Positions 56,997-64,000 of a DNA stretch of 64,000 nt are shown piece by piece. The notes under the pieces are model-generated. The model was not told the DNA's origin. It did not search any database and saw only the letters and a list, made by a program, of their open reading frames with translations. The position numbers and the translations under genes are program-made. Origin of the DNA: DASQFQ01 sp963722815. GTDB taxonomy: Bacteria; Actinomycetota; Thermoleophilia; Solirubrobacterales; Solirubrobacteraceae. Numbering within the stretch: the first letter of the stretch is position 1; each line of letters opens with the position of its first letter. The stretch is taken from the NCBI GenBank assembly GCA_963722815.1, contig CAVROM010000011.1, positions 434,001 to 498,000 of the forward strand. Direction: 5' to 3'.

Positions 56997-57367
56997 GCCC
57001 CTTCCAGTACGCGATCGTGCGCGTCGTGCCCCGGGTGGAGCGGGGCGAGTGCATGAACGTCGGCGTGGTCTTCTTCTGCCGCCCGCGGCGCTATCTGGCG
57101 GCGCGGATCGCGCTCGACGAGGCGCGGCTGGCGGCCTTCGCCCCCGAGCTCGACGTGGAGGAGGTGCGCGCGCACCTGGACGCGATGACGCGGATCGCCG
57201 AGGGCGACGAGGACGCCGGGCCGGTCGCCCGGCTGGAGCAGTCCGAGCGCTTCCACTGGCTCGTTGCGCCGTCGAGCACGGTGATCCAGACCTCGCCCGT
57301 GCACACCGGGCTGTCCGACGACCCCGAGGAGACGCTGGCGCGGCTGCTGGAGAAGCTGGTGGCATGA
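56993..57367 (+). CDS. DUF3037 family protein
   Basis: A 124-residue protein: SPFQYAIVRVVPRVERGECM, then NVGVVFFCRPRRYLAARIAL and EDAGPVARLEQSERFHWLVA. This is the DUF3037 family, commonly found next to HipA-like kinases in actinobacteria. The GTG start overlaps the kinase stop by 4 nt (GTGA at 56993-56996); an ATG 9 nt upstream is an alternative. Its TGA overlaps the next ATG. Function unknown; constant pairing suggests it is the kinase partner or substrate. Confidence 0.85.
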   Translation: MSPFQYAIVRVVPRVERGECMNVGVVFFCRPRRYLAARIALDEARLAAFAPELDVEEVRAHLDAMTRIAEGDEDAGPVARLEQSERFHWLVAPSSTVIQTSPVHTGLSDDPEETLARLLEKLVA

Positions 57368-57940
57368 GGGAGATCGCGCCCGGCCTGTTCCACTGGACCG
57401 CTCCGCACCCGGGCTGGGATCCCGAGGGCGAGCCGGGCAGCCCCGCCGACTGGCCCGAGCAGGTCGGCTGCACGCTCTACGGCAACGTCTTCATCGATCC
57501 GCAGGTGCCGGACTCTCTGTGGCCGGCGCTCGACGCGGTGGTCGCTGGACGTGAGGTGGTGGTGCTGACGACGATCCGCTTCCACGGGCGGACGCGGGAC
57601 GCGGTGCTCGAGCGCTACGGCGGCACGGAGGATCGAGCGATGCCGGACGGCGTCGAGGCGTTCCCGATCGAGGGCTTCGGCGAGACGCATCTACTGGCTG
57701 CCAGAGCCGCGCGCGCTCGTGCCGGGCGACCTGCTGATCGGCGACGGCGAGGGCGGCATCCGCATGTGCCCCGAGTCGTGGCTGCGCGGCTACCTGCCCG
57801 AGGAGGGCGCGCGGATCGCGGAGCTGCGTGCGGCGCTCCTTCCGCTGCTCGAGCTGCCGGTCGAGCACATCCTCGCGTCCCACTGGAGCCCGGTGATCGG
57901 CGGCGGCCAGGCCGCACTCGAGCGCGCGCTAGGCGATTAG
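57364..57940 (+). CDS. Metallo-beta-lactamase-like protein, degenerate; frameshift near 57688
   Basis: The N-terminal part (MREIAPGLFHWTAPHPGWDP, GCTLYGNVFIDPQVPDSL, VVVLTTIRFHGRTRDAV) and the C-terminal part (WLPEPRALVPGDLLIGDGEG, HILASHWSPVIGGGQAALE) are in two frames. Removing one C at 57688 joins them as GETIYWLPEPRAL, and the 577-nt span supports this. The fold resembles MBL proteins but the HxHxDH metal motif is missing, replaced by TIRFHGR. ATG overlaps the DUF3037 TGA by 4 nt, completing a three-gene coupled unit. It overlaps the convergent regulator gene by 12 bp. Confidence 0.7.
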
Positions 57941-58561
57941 GCCCAGGCGCTGCGCCTTCTGCACCGCCTCGGCGCGGTTGCGCACGCCGAGCTTGCGATA
58001 CAGCGAGGACGTGTGCTCCTTGATCGTGTGGGGCGAGAGGAACAGCCGCTCCGCGATCTCGCGGTTGGTCGCGCCGCCGGCGACGAGGTCGAGCACCTCG
58101 CGCTCGCGGTCGGTCAGCGGCGGTCCGCCCGGTGACTCGTGCGGCTTGAAGACCGTCATCCCGAGCCCGACCATCCGCACCGCGCCGGCGATGTCGGCGG
58201 CCGGCCAGTCCTTCGAGATGAAGCCGGCCGCGCCCGCGGCGCGCGCCGCGTTGGGCGAGATCCGCCCCGCGCCTGAGATCAGCAGCACGTTCGTGTTCGG
58301 CACCAGGAAGCGCAGGCGCTCGCAGATCTCGGCGCCCGACTCCTGGCCGACGAACAGGTCGACCAGCGCGACGTGCGGCTCGTAGCGCTGCGCGAGCGTG
58401 ATCGCCTCGTCGGCGTTGCGCGCGCTCAGGCAGCGCTCGACCCACGGCTGCTCGCCGAGCATCAGCCGGAAGCCCCAGTGCACGACCTCGTGATCATCGA
58501 CCACCAGGACGCGCAGGCGCCGGTCGCCGGTGCCGCCGGCGCCGAGCCGGCTCGGGTTCAC
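57929..58561 (-). CDS. NarL/LuxR-type response regulator
   Basis: A protein of about 210 residues. The receiver (RVLVVDDHEVVHWGFRLML, phospho-Asp in PHVALVDLFVGQESGAEI, Lys in AAGFISKDWPA) is complete and is followed by a LuxR HTH (LTDREREVLDLVAGGATNRE, PHTIKEHTSSLYRKLGVRNR). The GTG at 58561 lies 2 nt after the kinase stop; a TTG at 58576 would overlap it. The partner is clearly the upstream histidine kinase. Confidence 0.92.
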   Translation of the reverse strand: MNPSRLGAGGTGDRRLRVLVVDDHEVVHWGFRLMLGEQPWVERCLSARNADEAITLAQRYEPHVALVDLFVGQESGAEICERLRFLVPNTNVLLISGAGRISPNAARAAGAAGFISKDWPAADIAGAVRMVGLGMTVFKPHESPGGPPLTDREREVLDLVAGGATNREIAERLFLSPHTIKEHTSSLYRKLGVRNRAEAVQKAQRLGLIA

Positions 58562-58562
58562 G

Positions 58563-59693
58563 TCAGGGACGCTCAAGGGGCACCGCCAGTCTGACCCGCC
58601 ACACGCCCGGCTCGCGTTCGCCGAACTCGATGATCCCGCCGGCCTGGATGGCCTCGAGCGCCGCGAGCCGCAGGCCCATCCCGCTCGCCGGGCGCGGCCG
58701 CCCGTGGATGCCGTCGTTGCAGATCTCCATCACGAAGGTGTCGTCGATCCGCTCCACCGACACGTCGACCGACGTCGGGTCGGCGTGCTTGCGCGCGTTG
58801 CGCACCGCCTCGATCAGCACCGACTGCGCGAGCGGCTCGACCTCGTCCGGCACCCGCAGGTTCGCGTGCAGCGAGAGGCCGAGCTCCGGATGCACGTCGG
58901 CGAGCCGGCCGAACTCCTCGGCGAACGTCGTCTGCGTCGGCCGCGCCATTCGCCCGAGCGGCCGCCCGAGCGCGGTCCGCAGGTCCTTCAGCGCGGCGTT
59001 GAGCTCCTCGCGGATGCGCTCGCGCGCCTCGCCGGTCAGCTCCTGGTCGGCCGAGAACGCCATCGACACGCCGAACAGCCGCTGGATGACGGCATCGTGG
59101 ATCTCGCGCGCGAGGTCGATGCGCTCCTGCAGCTGCTTGGCGAGCTCCTGGTTGCGGGTCGCGATCCGCGCGTGGGTGGCGAGCGCGGCGACCTTGCCGA
59201 TCGTCCACAGCAGGTAGCGCTCGCTGTCGGTCAGCGGTGTCGAGCCGGGGCGGTCGGAGAGGATCACGCCGGTCCAGCGCCCGCTGGCGGCGATCGGCGT
59301 GCACACCAGCAGCCCGTCGCGCAGCAGCGAGCGGTAGCGCTCGGGCAGCTCGAGGTCGAGGCTCTCCACGACGTCGAGCACGCGGTCCTCCACCAGCGCC
59401 TCGCGCGCGATCGGCGCGGTCTCGACGGTGAGGTGCGTGCCGGCGAAGACGTCGAGCGGGATGTTGTGCGAGCCCGCCGCGCGCACGCGCCGCTGCGTCT
59501 CGTCGTAGCGGAAGAGCACCGCGCGCTCCATCGAGGTCAGCGAGCACGCCGCCTCGCACAGCCGGCCGTAGAACTCCTCGGACGAGCCGTCCTCCTCGAC
59601 GCGCGCGAGCAGGTCCACGAACATCTCGAGCGCGTCGATCCGGACGGCCGGCGCGTGGTCGTCTCCCAGCGTCACAGCTGGCCCCTCCACCAT
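58563..59693 (-). CDS. GAF-domain sensor histidine kinase (HisKA_3/NarX-type)
   Basis: A 376-residue cytosolic kinase with no membrane helix. A GAF domain covers about residues 40-165 (RAVLFRYDETQRRVRAAGSH, TPIAASGRWTGVILSD). The phosphoacceptor is His199 in LAREIHDAVIQRLFGVSMAF, and the ATPase has ESVL-like AQSVLIEAVRNARKHADPTS (N box) and GMGLRLAALEAI (G box). It pairs with the regulator 2 nt downstream. The signal sensed by the GAF domain is unknown. Confidence 0.93.
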   Translation of the reverse strand: MVEGPAVTLGDDHAPAVRIDALEMFVDLLARVEEDGSSEEFYGRLCEAACSLTSMERAVLFRYDETQRRVRAAGSHNIPLDVFAGTHLTVETAPIAREALVEDRVLDVVESLDLELPERYRSLLRDGLLVCTPIAASGRWTGVILSDRPGSTPLTDSERYLLWTIGKVAALATHARIATRNQELAKQLQERIDLAREIHDAVIQRLFGVSMAFSADQELTGEARERIREELNAALKDLRTALGRPLGRMARPTQTTFAEEFGRLADVHPELGLSLHANLRVPDEVEPLAQSVLIEAVRNARKHADPTSVDVSVERIDDTFVMEICNDGIHGRPRPASGMGLRLAALEAIQAGGIIEFGEREPGVWRVRLAVPLERP

Positions 59694-59715
59694 GCCGCGG
59701 AGACTACTCGGCGGA

Positions 59716-60450
59716 CTAAGTCCTACCGGTGGAGCGCGCGTCGGCGACCGCCGCGCTCACGCCGCCGCGCCACGGGTCGCCGTGGCCGAAGCCGATCACC
59801 GCCGCCTCGACGCTCTCGAGCCGGTCGATCGAGGCGAGCGCCTGCGCGCTCGAGGCGGCGAACGCGGCCGGCATCAGCTGCACGCCCGCGCGGCCGGTGA
59901 GCGGGTTGCGCGAGCACAGCACGTCGCCGACCAGCAGCGCCGAGTGGCCCTCGAAGTGCAGCGCGACGCACCCGTCGGTGTGACCGGGGGCGTGCAGCAC
60001 GCGCGGGCGGCCGGGCACGTCGAGCCGCTCGTCGGCCCCGAACGTCCGCAGCTCGGCGATGCGCATGCGGCTCGGCCTGCCGACGCGGGCGAGCACCGCC
60101 ATCAGCCGCCACGCCGCGGGGTAGCGCAGGTACGGGAGGATCGAGCCGTCGCGCTTGCCGCCGGCCTGCGTGCGCGCGAGCTGCTCGTCGGCCGCGTGCA
60201 CGAGCACCGGCACCCCGTGCTCGCTGCGCAGCCGCTCCGCGAAGCCGACGTGATCAGGGTGCGCGTGGGTCAGCACGAGCGCGCGGATGTCACCCCAGTC
60301 GTGGCCCGTCTCGCGCAGGCGGTCGCCGAGCTTGTCGAAGAACGCGGGGATGCCGGCGTCGACCACCGTCAGCCCCGTGGGGTCCTCGACCAGATAGAAG
60401 TTGATGAGATCGCTGCCCAGCCGATGCAGCCCCTCGGCGATGCGCGGCAT
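59716..60450 (-). CDS. MBL-fold metallohydrolase
   Basis: A 244-residue hydrolase with a complete metal site: LVLTHAHPDHVGFAERL (HxHxDH), HAPGHTDGCVALHFEGH, LLVGDVLC (bridging Asp) and VIGFGHGDPW. It resembles glyoxalase II-like and Zn-hydrolase groups. It follows the amidase gene on the same strand with a 16-nt gap and is upstream of the sensor kinase gene. Substrate unknown. Confidence 0.88.
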   Translation of the reverse strand: MPRIAEGLHRLGSDLINFYLVEDPTGLTVVDAGIPAFFDKLGDRLRETGHDWGDIRALVLTHAHPDHVGFAERLRSEHGVPVLVHAADEQLARTQAGGKRDGSILPYLRYPAAWRLMAVLARVGRPSRMRIAELRTFGADERLDVPGRPRVLHAPGHTDGCVALHFEGHSALLVGDVLCSRNPLTGRAGVQLMPAAFAASSAQALASIDRLESVEAAVIGFGHGDPWRGGVSAAVADARSTGRT

Positions 60451-60466
60451 TTCTGTCTGGACTATC

Positions 60467-61661
60467 TCAGAGCGGCCACGCGAGAGATGCCTCGAGCAGT
60501 GTGCGCGTGTCCCGCGCCGCCAACTGCAGCCCTCCGATGGCGATCGCGGGCCAGCCGAGGAAGTTGAACGTGCGCGCGTAGGCGCTGAACGGGATGCGGA
60601 ACTCGTGCTCGGGCGTGCCGGCCGCGGGCAGCTCCGGGAGGCCGAGGACCGGGGAGACGATCACGTCGACCGCGGGGTCGGACGCGGCCGCTCGTTGCCA
60701 CGCCGCCATGGCGGCGCGGGCGTGCTCGTACGTCCTCCGGCGTGGTGGCCAGCGCGCGGTCGAGCTTGGCGGAGATCACCGGCCCGTACTCGTCGGCACG
60801 CTCGGGATACAGCCCGCGGTGCGACGCCGCGGCTCCGCCGTAGAACACCGGCCACACGTCGGCCCCCGGCACCGGCAACTCGACCGGCTCGCCGGGGAGG
60901 GCGTCGGTCTGCGGGTCGTGCGGCCCGGCCTCCGCCTCACCCAGGCTCGGGTACCGCACGAGCTTGCCGATCCGCTTGCGCTCCAGCGACGGCTCGGGCA
61001 CCGGCTCGCCGCTGAGCACCGACCACGCCAGCGCGCAGTCCTCGACCGTGCGCGCCATCGGCCCGATCGTGTCGAGGTCGGGCGCGAGCGGGAAGACGCC
61101 GTCGGTGGCGATCGCGCCGAACGGCGTCTTGAGCCCGACCACCTCGCAGCCCGCGGCGGGCAGGCGCACGGAGCCGCCGGTGTCGGTGCCCAGCGCGAGC
61201 GCACCCATGCCGGCCGCGAGCGCCGCCGCGTTCCCGGAGCTCGAGCCGCCGGTGACGTGACCGGGGTGGGTGGGGTTGCCGGTGTCGCCCCAGTGCGCGT
61301 TCTGGCCGCCCACGCCCCACGCGAACTCGTCGCAGGTGGTGGTCGCCACCACGATCGCGCCCTCCGCCTCGAGCGCGCGCACGCACGGCGCGGTGTCGCT
61401 CGCGACATGGTCGGCATACACCTTCGAGCCGTAGGCGATCCGCAGGCCGTCGACGTCGATCAGGTCCTTGACCAGCAGCGGCACGCCGGCAAGCCGTCCG
61501 GAGACCCCCGCACGCGCGCGCGAGAGCGCGCGCTCGCCGTCGACGACCCTGATCGCGTTGAACTCGTCGCCGGCGATCCGCTCGAGCGCCTCCTCGACCA
61601 CCGCGACCGGGTCGAGCTCGCCGGCCCCGACGAGCCGCGCGATCTCAGCGGCCGTCTGCAC
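60467..61661 (-). CDS. Amidase-signature enzyme; frameshift near 60728
   Basis: An amidase of about 398 residues. The Ser-cisSer-Lys triad is visible: VPLLVKDLIDVDGLRIAYGS (Lys), GHVTGGSSSGNAAALAAGMG (cis-Ser region) and ALGTDTGGSVRLPAAGCEVV (Ser). The frame breaks after ATTPEDV; removing one C at 60728 continues EHARAAMAAWQRAAASDPAV and ends ARDTRTLLEASLAWPL at 60467. The span of 1195 nt fits one insertion. The GTG start at 61661 lies inside the end of the ThDP-enzyme gene (17-bp overlap). Substrate cannot be told; a GatA role is unlikely with no gatB/C here. Confidence 0.82.
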
Positions 61662-63297
61662 CGCGGATCTCGCTCAGCGAGGCGGTCGTGGTCAGCGCCT
61701 CGGGGTCGGTGATCAGCTCGATCAGGGCCGGGCCGCCGCAGGTCCGCGCGCGCTGCAGCGCGTCGGGGAACGCCGCCGCGTGCTCGATCCGCTCGCCGTG
61801 CGCGCCGTACGCGCGCGCCAGCCCGGCGAAGTCGGGGTTCGCGAGGTCGGTGGCCATCACGCGCGCGGGGAAGCGCCGCTCCTGGTGCATGCGGATCGTC
61901 CCGTACGTGCCGTTGTTGACGACGATCACGATGATCGCCAGCCCTTCCTGGACCGCGGTGGCGAGCTCCATCCCGCACATCTGGAAGTCGCCGTCGCCGG
62001 CGAACGCGATCACGTCGCGCTCGGGGTGCAGCAGCTTCGCGGTGAGCGCGGCGGGCACGCCGTAGCCCATCGCGCCGCTCTGCGGGCCGAGCTGGGTGCC
62101 GAAGCGCCGCCACTGGTAGAAGCGCGCGACCCAGCCGGAGAAGTTGCCGGCGCCGTTGGTGAGGACGGCGTCGTCGCCGAGCGCGTCGCGCAGGTGGGCG
62201 ATCACCTCGCCGAGGTCGACGCCGTCGCCCGGCGCCTCGGCGTGCTCGAGCCACGCCTCGTAGTCGGCCCGCGCGGCGGCGGTCCACTCCGCCCAGCGCG
62301 ACCCTTCGACCACCGGCGCCGCGGCCGCGAACTCCGCCACGCCACTGAGCACCGCCAGCGACGGCTGGTACACGCGGCCGAGCTCGCCGGGGTCGGGGTG
62401 GACGTGGACGAGCGGCTGCGGCGCGACCGGCGGGGCGGGGAGCGTGTAGCCCTGCGTCTCGATCTCGGCCAGCCGCGTGCCGACCGCCACCAGCAGGTCG
62501 CAGTCGCGGATCCGCTGGGCGAGCTTCGGGTTGACGCCGATCCCGACGTCGCCGGCGTAGCTCGGGCTCAGGTTGTCGACGACGTCCTGGCGCCGGAAGG
62601 TCGCGCCGACCGGCAGCCCGCAGCCCTCCGCCCAGCGGGTGAATCCCTCGGCCGCGCCTTGGTCCCACGGGCCGCCGCCGACGAGCACGAACGGCCGCTC
62701 CGAAGCCTCGAGCAGCGCGCCCAGCTCCTCCAGCGCCTCGGCCGACGGCGCCGGCCGCACGGCGCGGTAGCGCGGGGCGTCTTCGACCTCGACCTCCGCG
62801 GCCAGCACATCCTCCGGCAGCGCCAGCACGACCGGTCCGGGGCGCCCGCTGGTGGCCTCCGTGTACGCGCGCGCGAGCACCTCGGGGATGCGCTCGGGGT
62901 CGTCGAGCTCGAACGCCCACTTCGCCATCGGGCCGAACACGGCCTGGTAGTCGAGCTCCTGGAACGACTCGCGCCCGCGCTCGTGGCGCGCGACCTGGCC
63001 GACGAGCATGATCAGCGGCGTCGAGTCCTGGCGCGCGGTGTGGATGCCGGTCGCCGCGTGCGTCGCGCCCGGCCCGCGCGTCACGAAGCACAGCCCGGGG
63101 CGGCCGGTGAGCTTCCCGTAGGCGTCGGCCGCGTTGGCCGCCGCGCCCTCGTGCCGGCAGTTGACGATGCGAAACGCGCCGCGATGCTCGTACAGCCCGT
63201 CGAGCAATCCGAGGTAGGACTCGCCGGGCACGCAGAAGGCCAGGTCGGAGCCGTGCGCGACGAGCGCGTCCGCCAGCACCTGTCCGCCCGTCCGCAT
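61645..63297 (-). CDS. Thiamine diphosphate-binding enzyme (acetolactate synthase-like)
   Basis: A 550-residue ThDP enzyme. The N-terminal Pyr domain has the catalytic Glu in CRHEGAAANAADAYGKLTG and the TRGPGATHAATGIHTARQDS block; the middle domain runs about residues 190-330; the C-terminal PP domain has GDGDFQMCGMELATAVQEGL with NNGTYGTIRMHQ. The closest functional relatives by motif are acetolactate synthase-like enzymes, but no ilvN regulatory gene or isoleucine/valine genes are near, so a catabolic role is equally possible. It diverges from a DUF1707 gene. Confidence 0.88.
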   Translation of the reverse strand: MRTGGQVLADALVAHGSDLAFCVPGESYLGLLDGLYEHRGAFRIVNCRHEGAAANAADAYGKLTGRPGLCFVTRGPGATHAATGIHTARQDSTPLIMLVGQVARHERGRESFQELDYQAVFGPMAKWAFELDDPERIPEVLARAYTEATSGRPGPVVLALPEDVLAAEVEVEDAPRYRAVRPAPSAEALEELGALLEASERPFVLVGGGPWDQGAAEGFTRWAEGCGLPVGATFRRQDVVDNLSPSYAGDVGIGVNPKLAQRIRDCDLLVAVGTRLAEIETQGYTLPAPPVAPQPLVHVHPDPGELGRVYQPSLAVLSGVAEFAAAAPVVEGSRWAEWTAAARADYEAWLEHAEAPGDGVDLGEVIAHLRDALGDDAVLTNGAGNFSGWVARFYQWRRFGTQLGPQSGAMGYGVPAALTAKLLHPERDVIAFAGDGDFQMCGMELATAVQEGLAIIVIVVNNGTYGTIRMHQERRFPARVMATDLANPDFAGLARAYGAHGERIEHAAAFPDALQRARTCGGPALIELITDPEALTTTASLSEIRGADGR

Positions 63298-63340
63298 GTC
63301 AGCGACCCTACTGGCGGCAGGCGGTACCGTTCTTCGTGGC

Positions 63341-63742
63341 GTGGCGATCCTGCAGCGTGACCAGCGAGCCTCCGATCACGACCGCGAAGCGGCGGTCGCG
63401 TTCCTCAAGGCCCACTACGCCGACGGGCGGCTGAGCGACCACGAGCTTGCCGCGCGCTCAGACGCCGCCTACCGCGCCGTCGGGGTCAGGGAGCTCGAGT
63501 GGCTGATCTCCGACCTGCCCTCGGCTCCGCCGCCGCCCCGGCGCCGGCGTTCGCCGGTCCTGCCGGTGGTGCTGCTCGTGACCGCGATCGCGCTGTGGCT
63601 GGTGACCGTGCCGCCCGAGCTCACGCTCGTCCTTATCGCGCTGGCGTTCGTCGCGGTGCTGCTGCTCTCGCCGCTGTGGATCCCGGCGCTGCTGGCCTTC
63701 ATGGCCTACCGGCTGATCCGCACGCGCCTGACCCTGCGCTGA
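63341..63742 (+). CDS. DUF1707 domain membrane protein
   Basis: A protein of about 133 residues. The N-terminal DUF1707 region (RASDHDREAAVAFLKAHYAD, GRLSDHELAARSDAAYRAVG) is followed by a Pro/Arg linker and two membrane helices (about residues 73-93 and 97-116: LPVVLLVTAIALWLVTV, LVLIALAFVAVLLLSPLWI). Such proteins are common in actinobacteria and of unknown function. GTG at 63341 is chosen because it lies just before the conserved domain; an ATG at 63296 would overlap the divergent gene. Confidence 0.8.
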   Translation: MAILQRDQRASDHDREAAVAFLKAHYADGRLSDHELAARSDAAYRAVGVRELEWLISDLPSAPPPPRRRRSPVLPVVLLVTAIALWLVTVPPELTLVLIALAFVAVLLLSPLWIPALLAFMAYRLIRTRLTLR

Positions 63743-63747
63743 CCCCC

Positions 63748-63820
63748 GCTAGGCACCAAGGCTTGATGCCTAGCTAACCACCGAGGGGGGTGCGGAGAAC
63801 CGTACCCCCTTTGAGGGGGT
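63748..63820 (+). terminator. Stem-loops after the DUF1707 gene
   Basis: GCTAGGCA/TGCCTAGC with an 11-nt loop (63748-63774) and ACCCCC/GGGGGT around TTTGA (63804-63820) follow the gene. Neither has a T-tract. The first is 6 nt after the stop codon, a likely terminator. Confidence 0.5.
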
Positions 63821-63971
63821 GGCCCTTCTGTACCGGACCCCCCGCGATCGGGAGTATGCACCCATCCTCATAGGGCGACCCCATGACACCGCCCGTTCAA
63901 CTCCCAGGCTTCGGCCCCCGGTCTGCTCTTACCCCCTCCCCCCGGCGCCCGCCGGCCGAACAGCCGCTTCA

Positions 63972-64000
63972 GAGCCGCCGCGCCCCCCTCGCGGCGGCTC
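63972..64000. repeat. GC-rich palindrome at the window edge
   Basis: GAGCCGCCGCG and CGCGGCGGCTC, an 11-bp perfect stem with a C-rich 7-nt loop. The rest of 63821-63971 shows no coding potential or RNA gene that I can recognise. It may be a terminator of a gene beyond the edge. Confidence 0.45.

Noticed and set aside
56289..57367. HipAB-type toxin-antitoxin system
   Set aside because: No HipB-like DNA-binding partner is present; DUF3037 has no visible HTH.
61645..63297. Calling the ThDP enzyme ilvB
   Set aside because: Motifs fit the broader superfamily, but no ilvN, ilvC or leu genes lie nearby and substrate residues cannot be judged here.
63743..64000. RNA gene in the last 250 bases
   Set aside because: Several hairpins are present but no known RNA pattern or promoter; the region may be cut by the window edge.

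Overview
The window is very GC-rich, with strong G/C bias at third codon positions and many GTG and a few TTG starts, and it codes almost entirely on the minus strand. Gene content fits a high-GC Actinomycetota. The long low-complexity extensions on ribosomal proteins S3, S17, S5, L22 and L10 and on SecE suggest class Thermoleophilia, probably Solirubrobacterales. That placement is inference from gene content and style; no 16S gene is present.

Layout, read along the minus strand from right to left. (1) 56178-48675: a type II fatty-acid synthesis operon, fabD-fabH-fabG-acpP-fabF-accD-(29-codon ORF)-fabI-extended SDR. (2) 48468-44735: rpmG-secE-nusG-rplK-rplA-rplJ-rplL. (3) 44607-41606: an inserted pair, an L,D-transpeptidase and a large secreted DUF11-type protein. 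(4) 41370-33642: rpoB-rpoC. (5) 33577-25698: a mixed insertion with metallophosphoesterase, HAD protein, DMT transporter, LuxR-type regulator, broken alpha/beta hydrolase, class III aminotransferase, PucR regulator and alanine dehydrogenase. (6) 25674-24808: rpsL-rpsG. (7) 24637-20958: another insertion with cupin, ACT protein, peptide deformylase, quinone oxidoreductase-like enzyme, a HExxH protein and a small membrane protein. (8) 20786-4601: fusA-tuf-rpsJ through secY-adk-map in classical S10-spc order. (9) 4570-570: an insertion with an acyltransferase, a glycosyltransferase, three alkylation-damage repair genes and an LLM-type oxidoreductase. (10) 399-1: rpmJ and the start of rpsM. The bacterial rpoBC-str-S10-spc-alpha order is thus kept but split by unrelated islands, and infA is missing from its usual place between map and rpmJ. 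Right of 56178 lie a HipA-like kinase/DUF3037/MBL-like trio, a NarL-type two-component pair, an MBL hydrolase, an amidase, a ThDP enzyme and a DUF1707 membrane protein.

Within the operons most junctions are coupled (ATGA, GTGA, TGATG, TAATG, TTGA), so translation is probably tightly linked. The most unusual signal is a small palindromic repeat present four times (44655-44733, 45887-45938, 47105-47156, 52096-52141), always in the same orientation and always 0-6 nt after the stop codon of the upstream gene (rplL, rplA, nusG, fabF). It has constant ends and a variable central stem-loop.

Other notable signals are an intrinsic-terminator-like hairpin in the fusA leader, a 29-codon ORF locked between accD and fabI, an RGG-rich tail on S3, and an orphan HExxH protein with an LQR..GN..AV motif. 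Several genes, including essential rplB, rpoC, rplV and secE, carry frameshifts, mostly one extra C on the coding strand. Sequencing or assembly error is the simplest explanation, and these genes are annotated across the shift.
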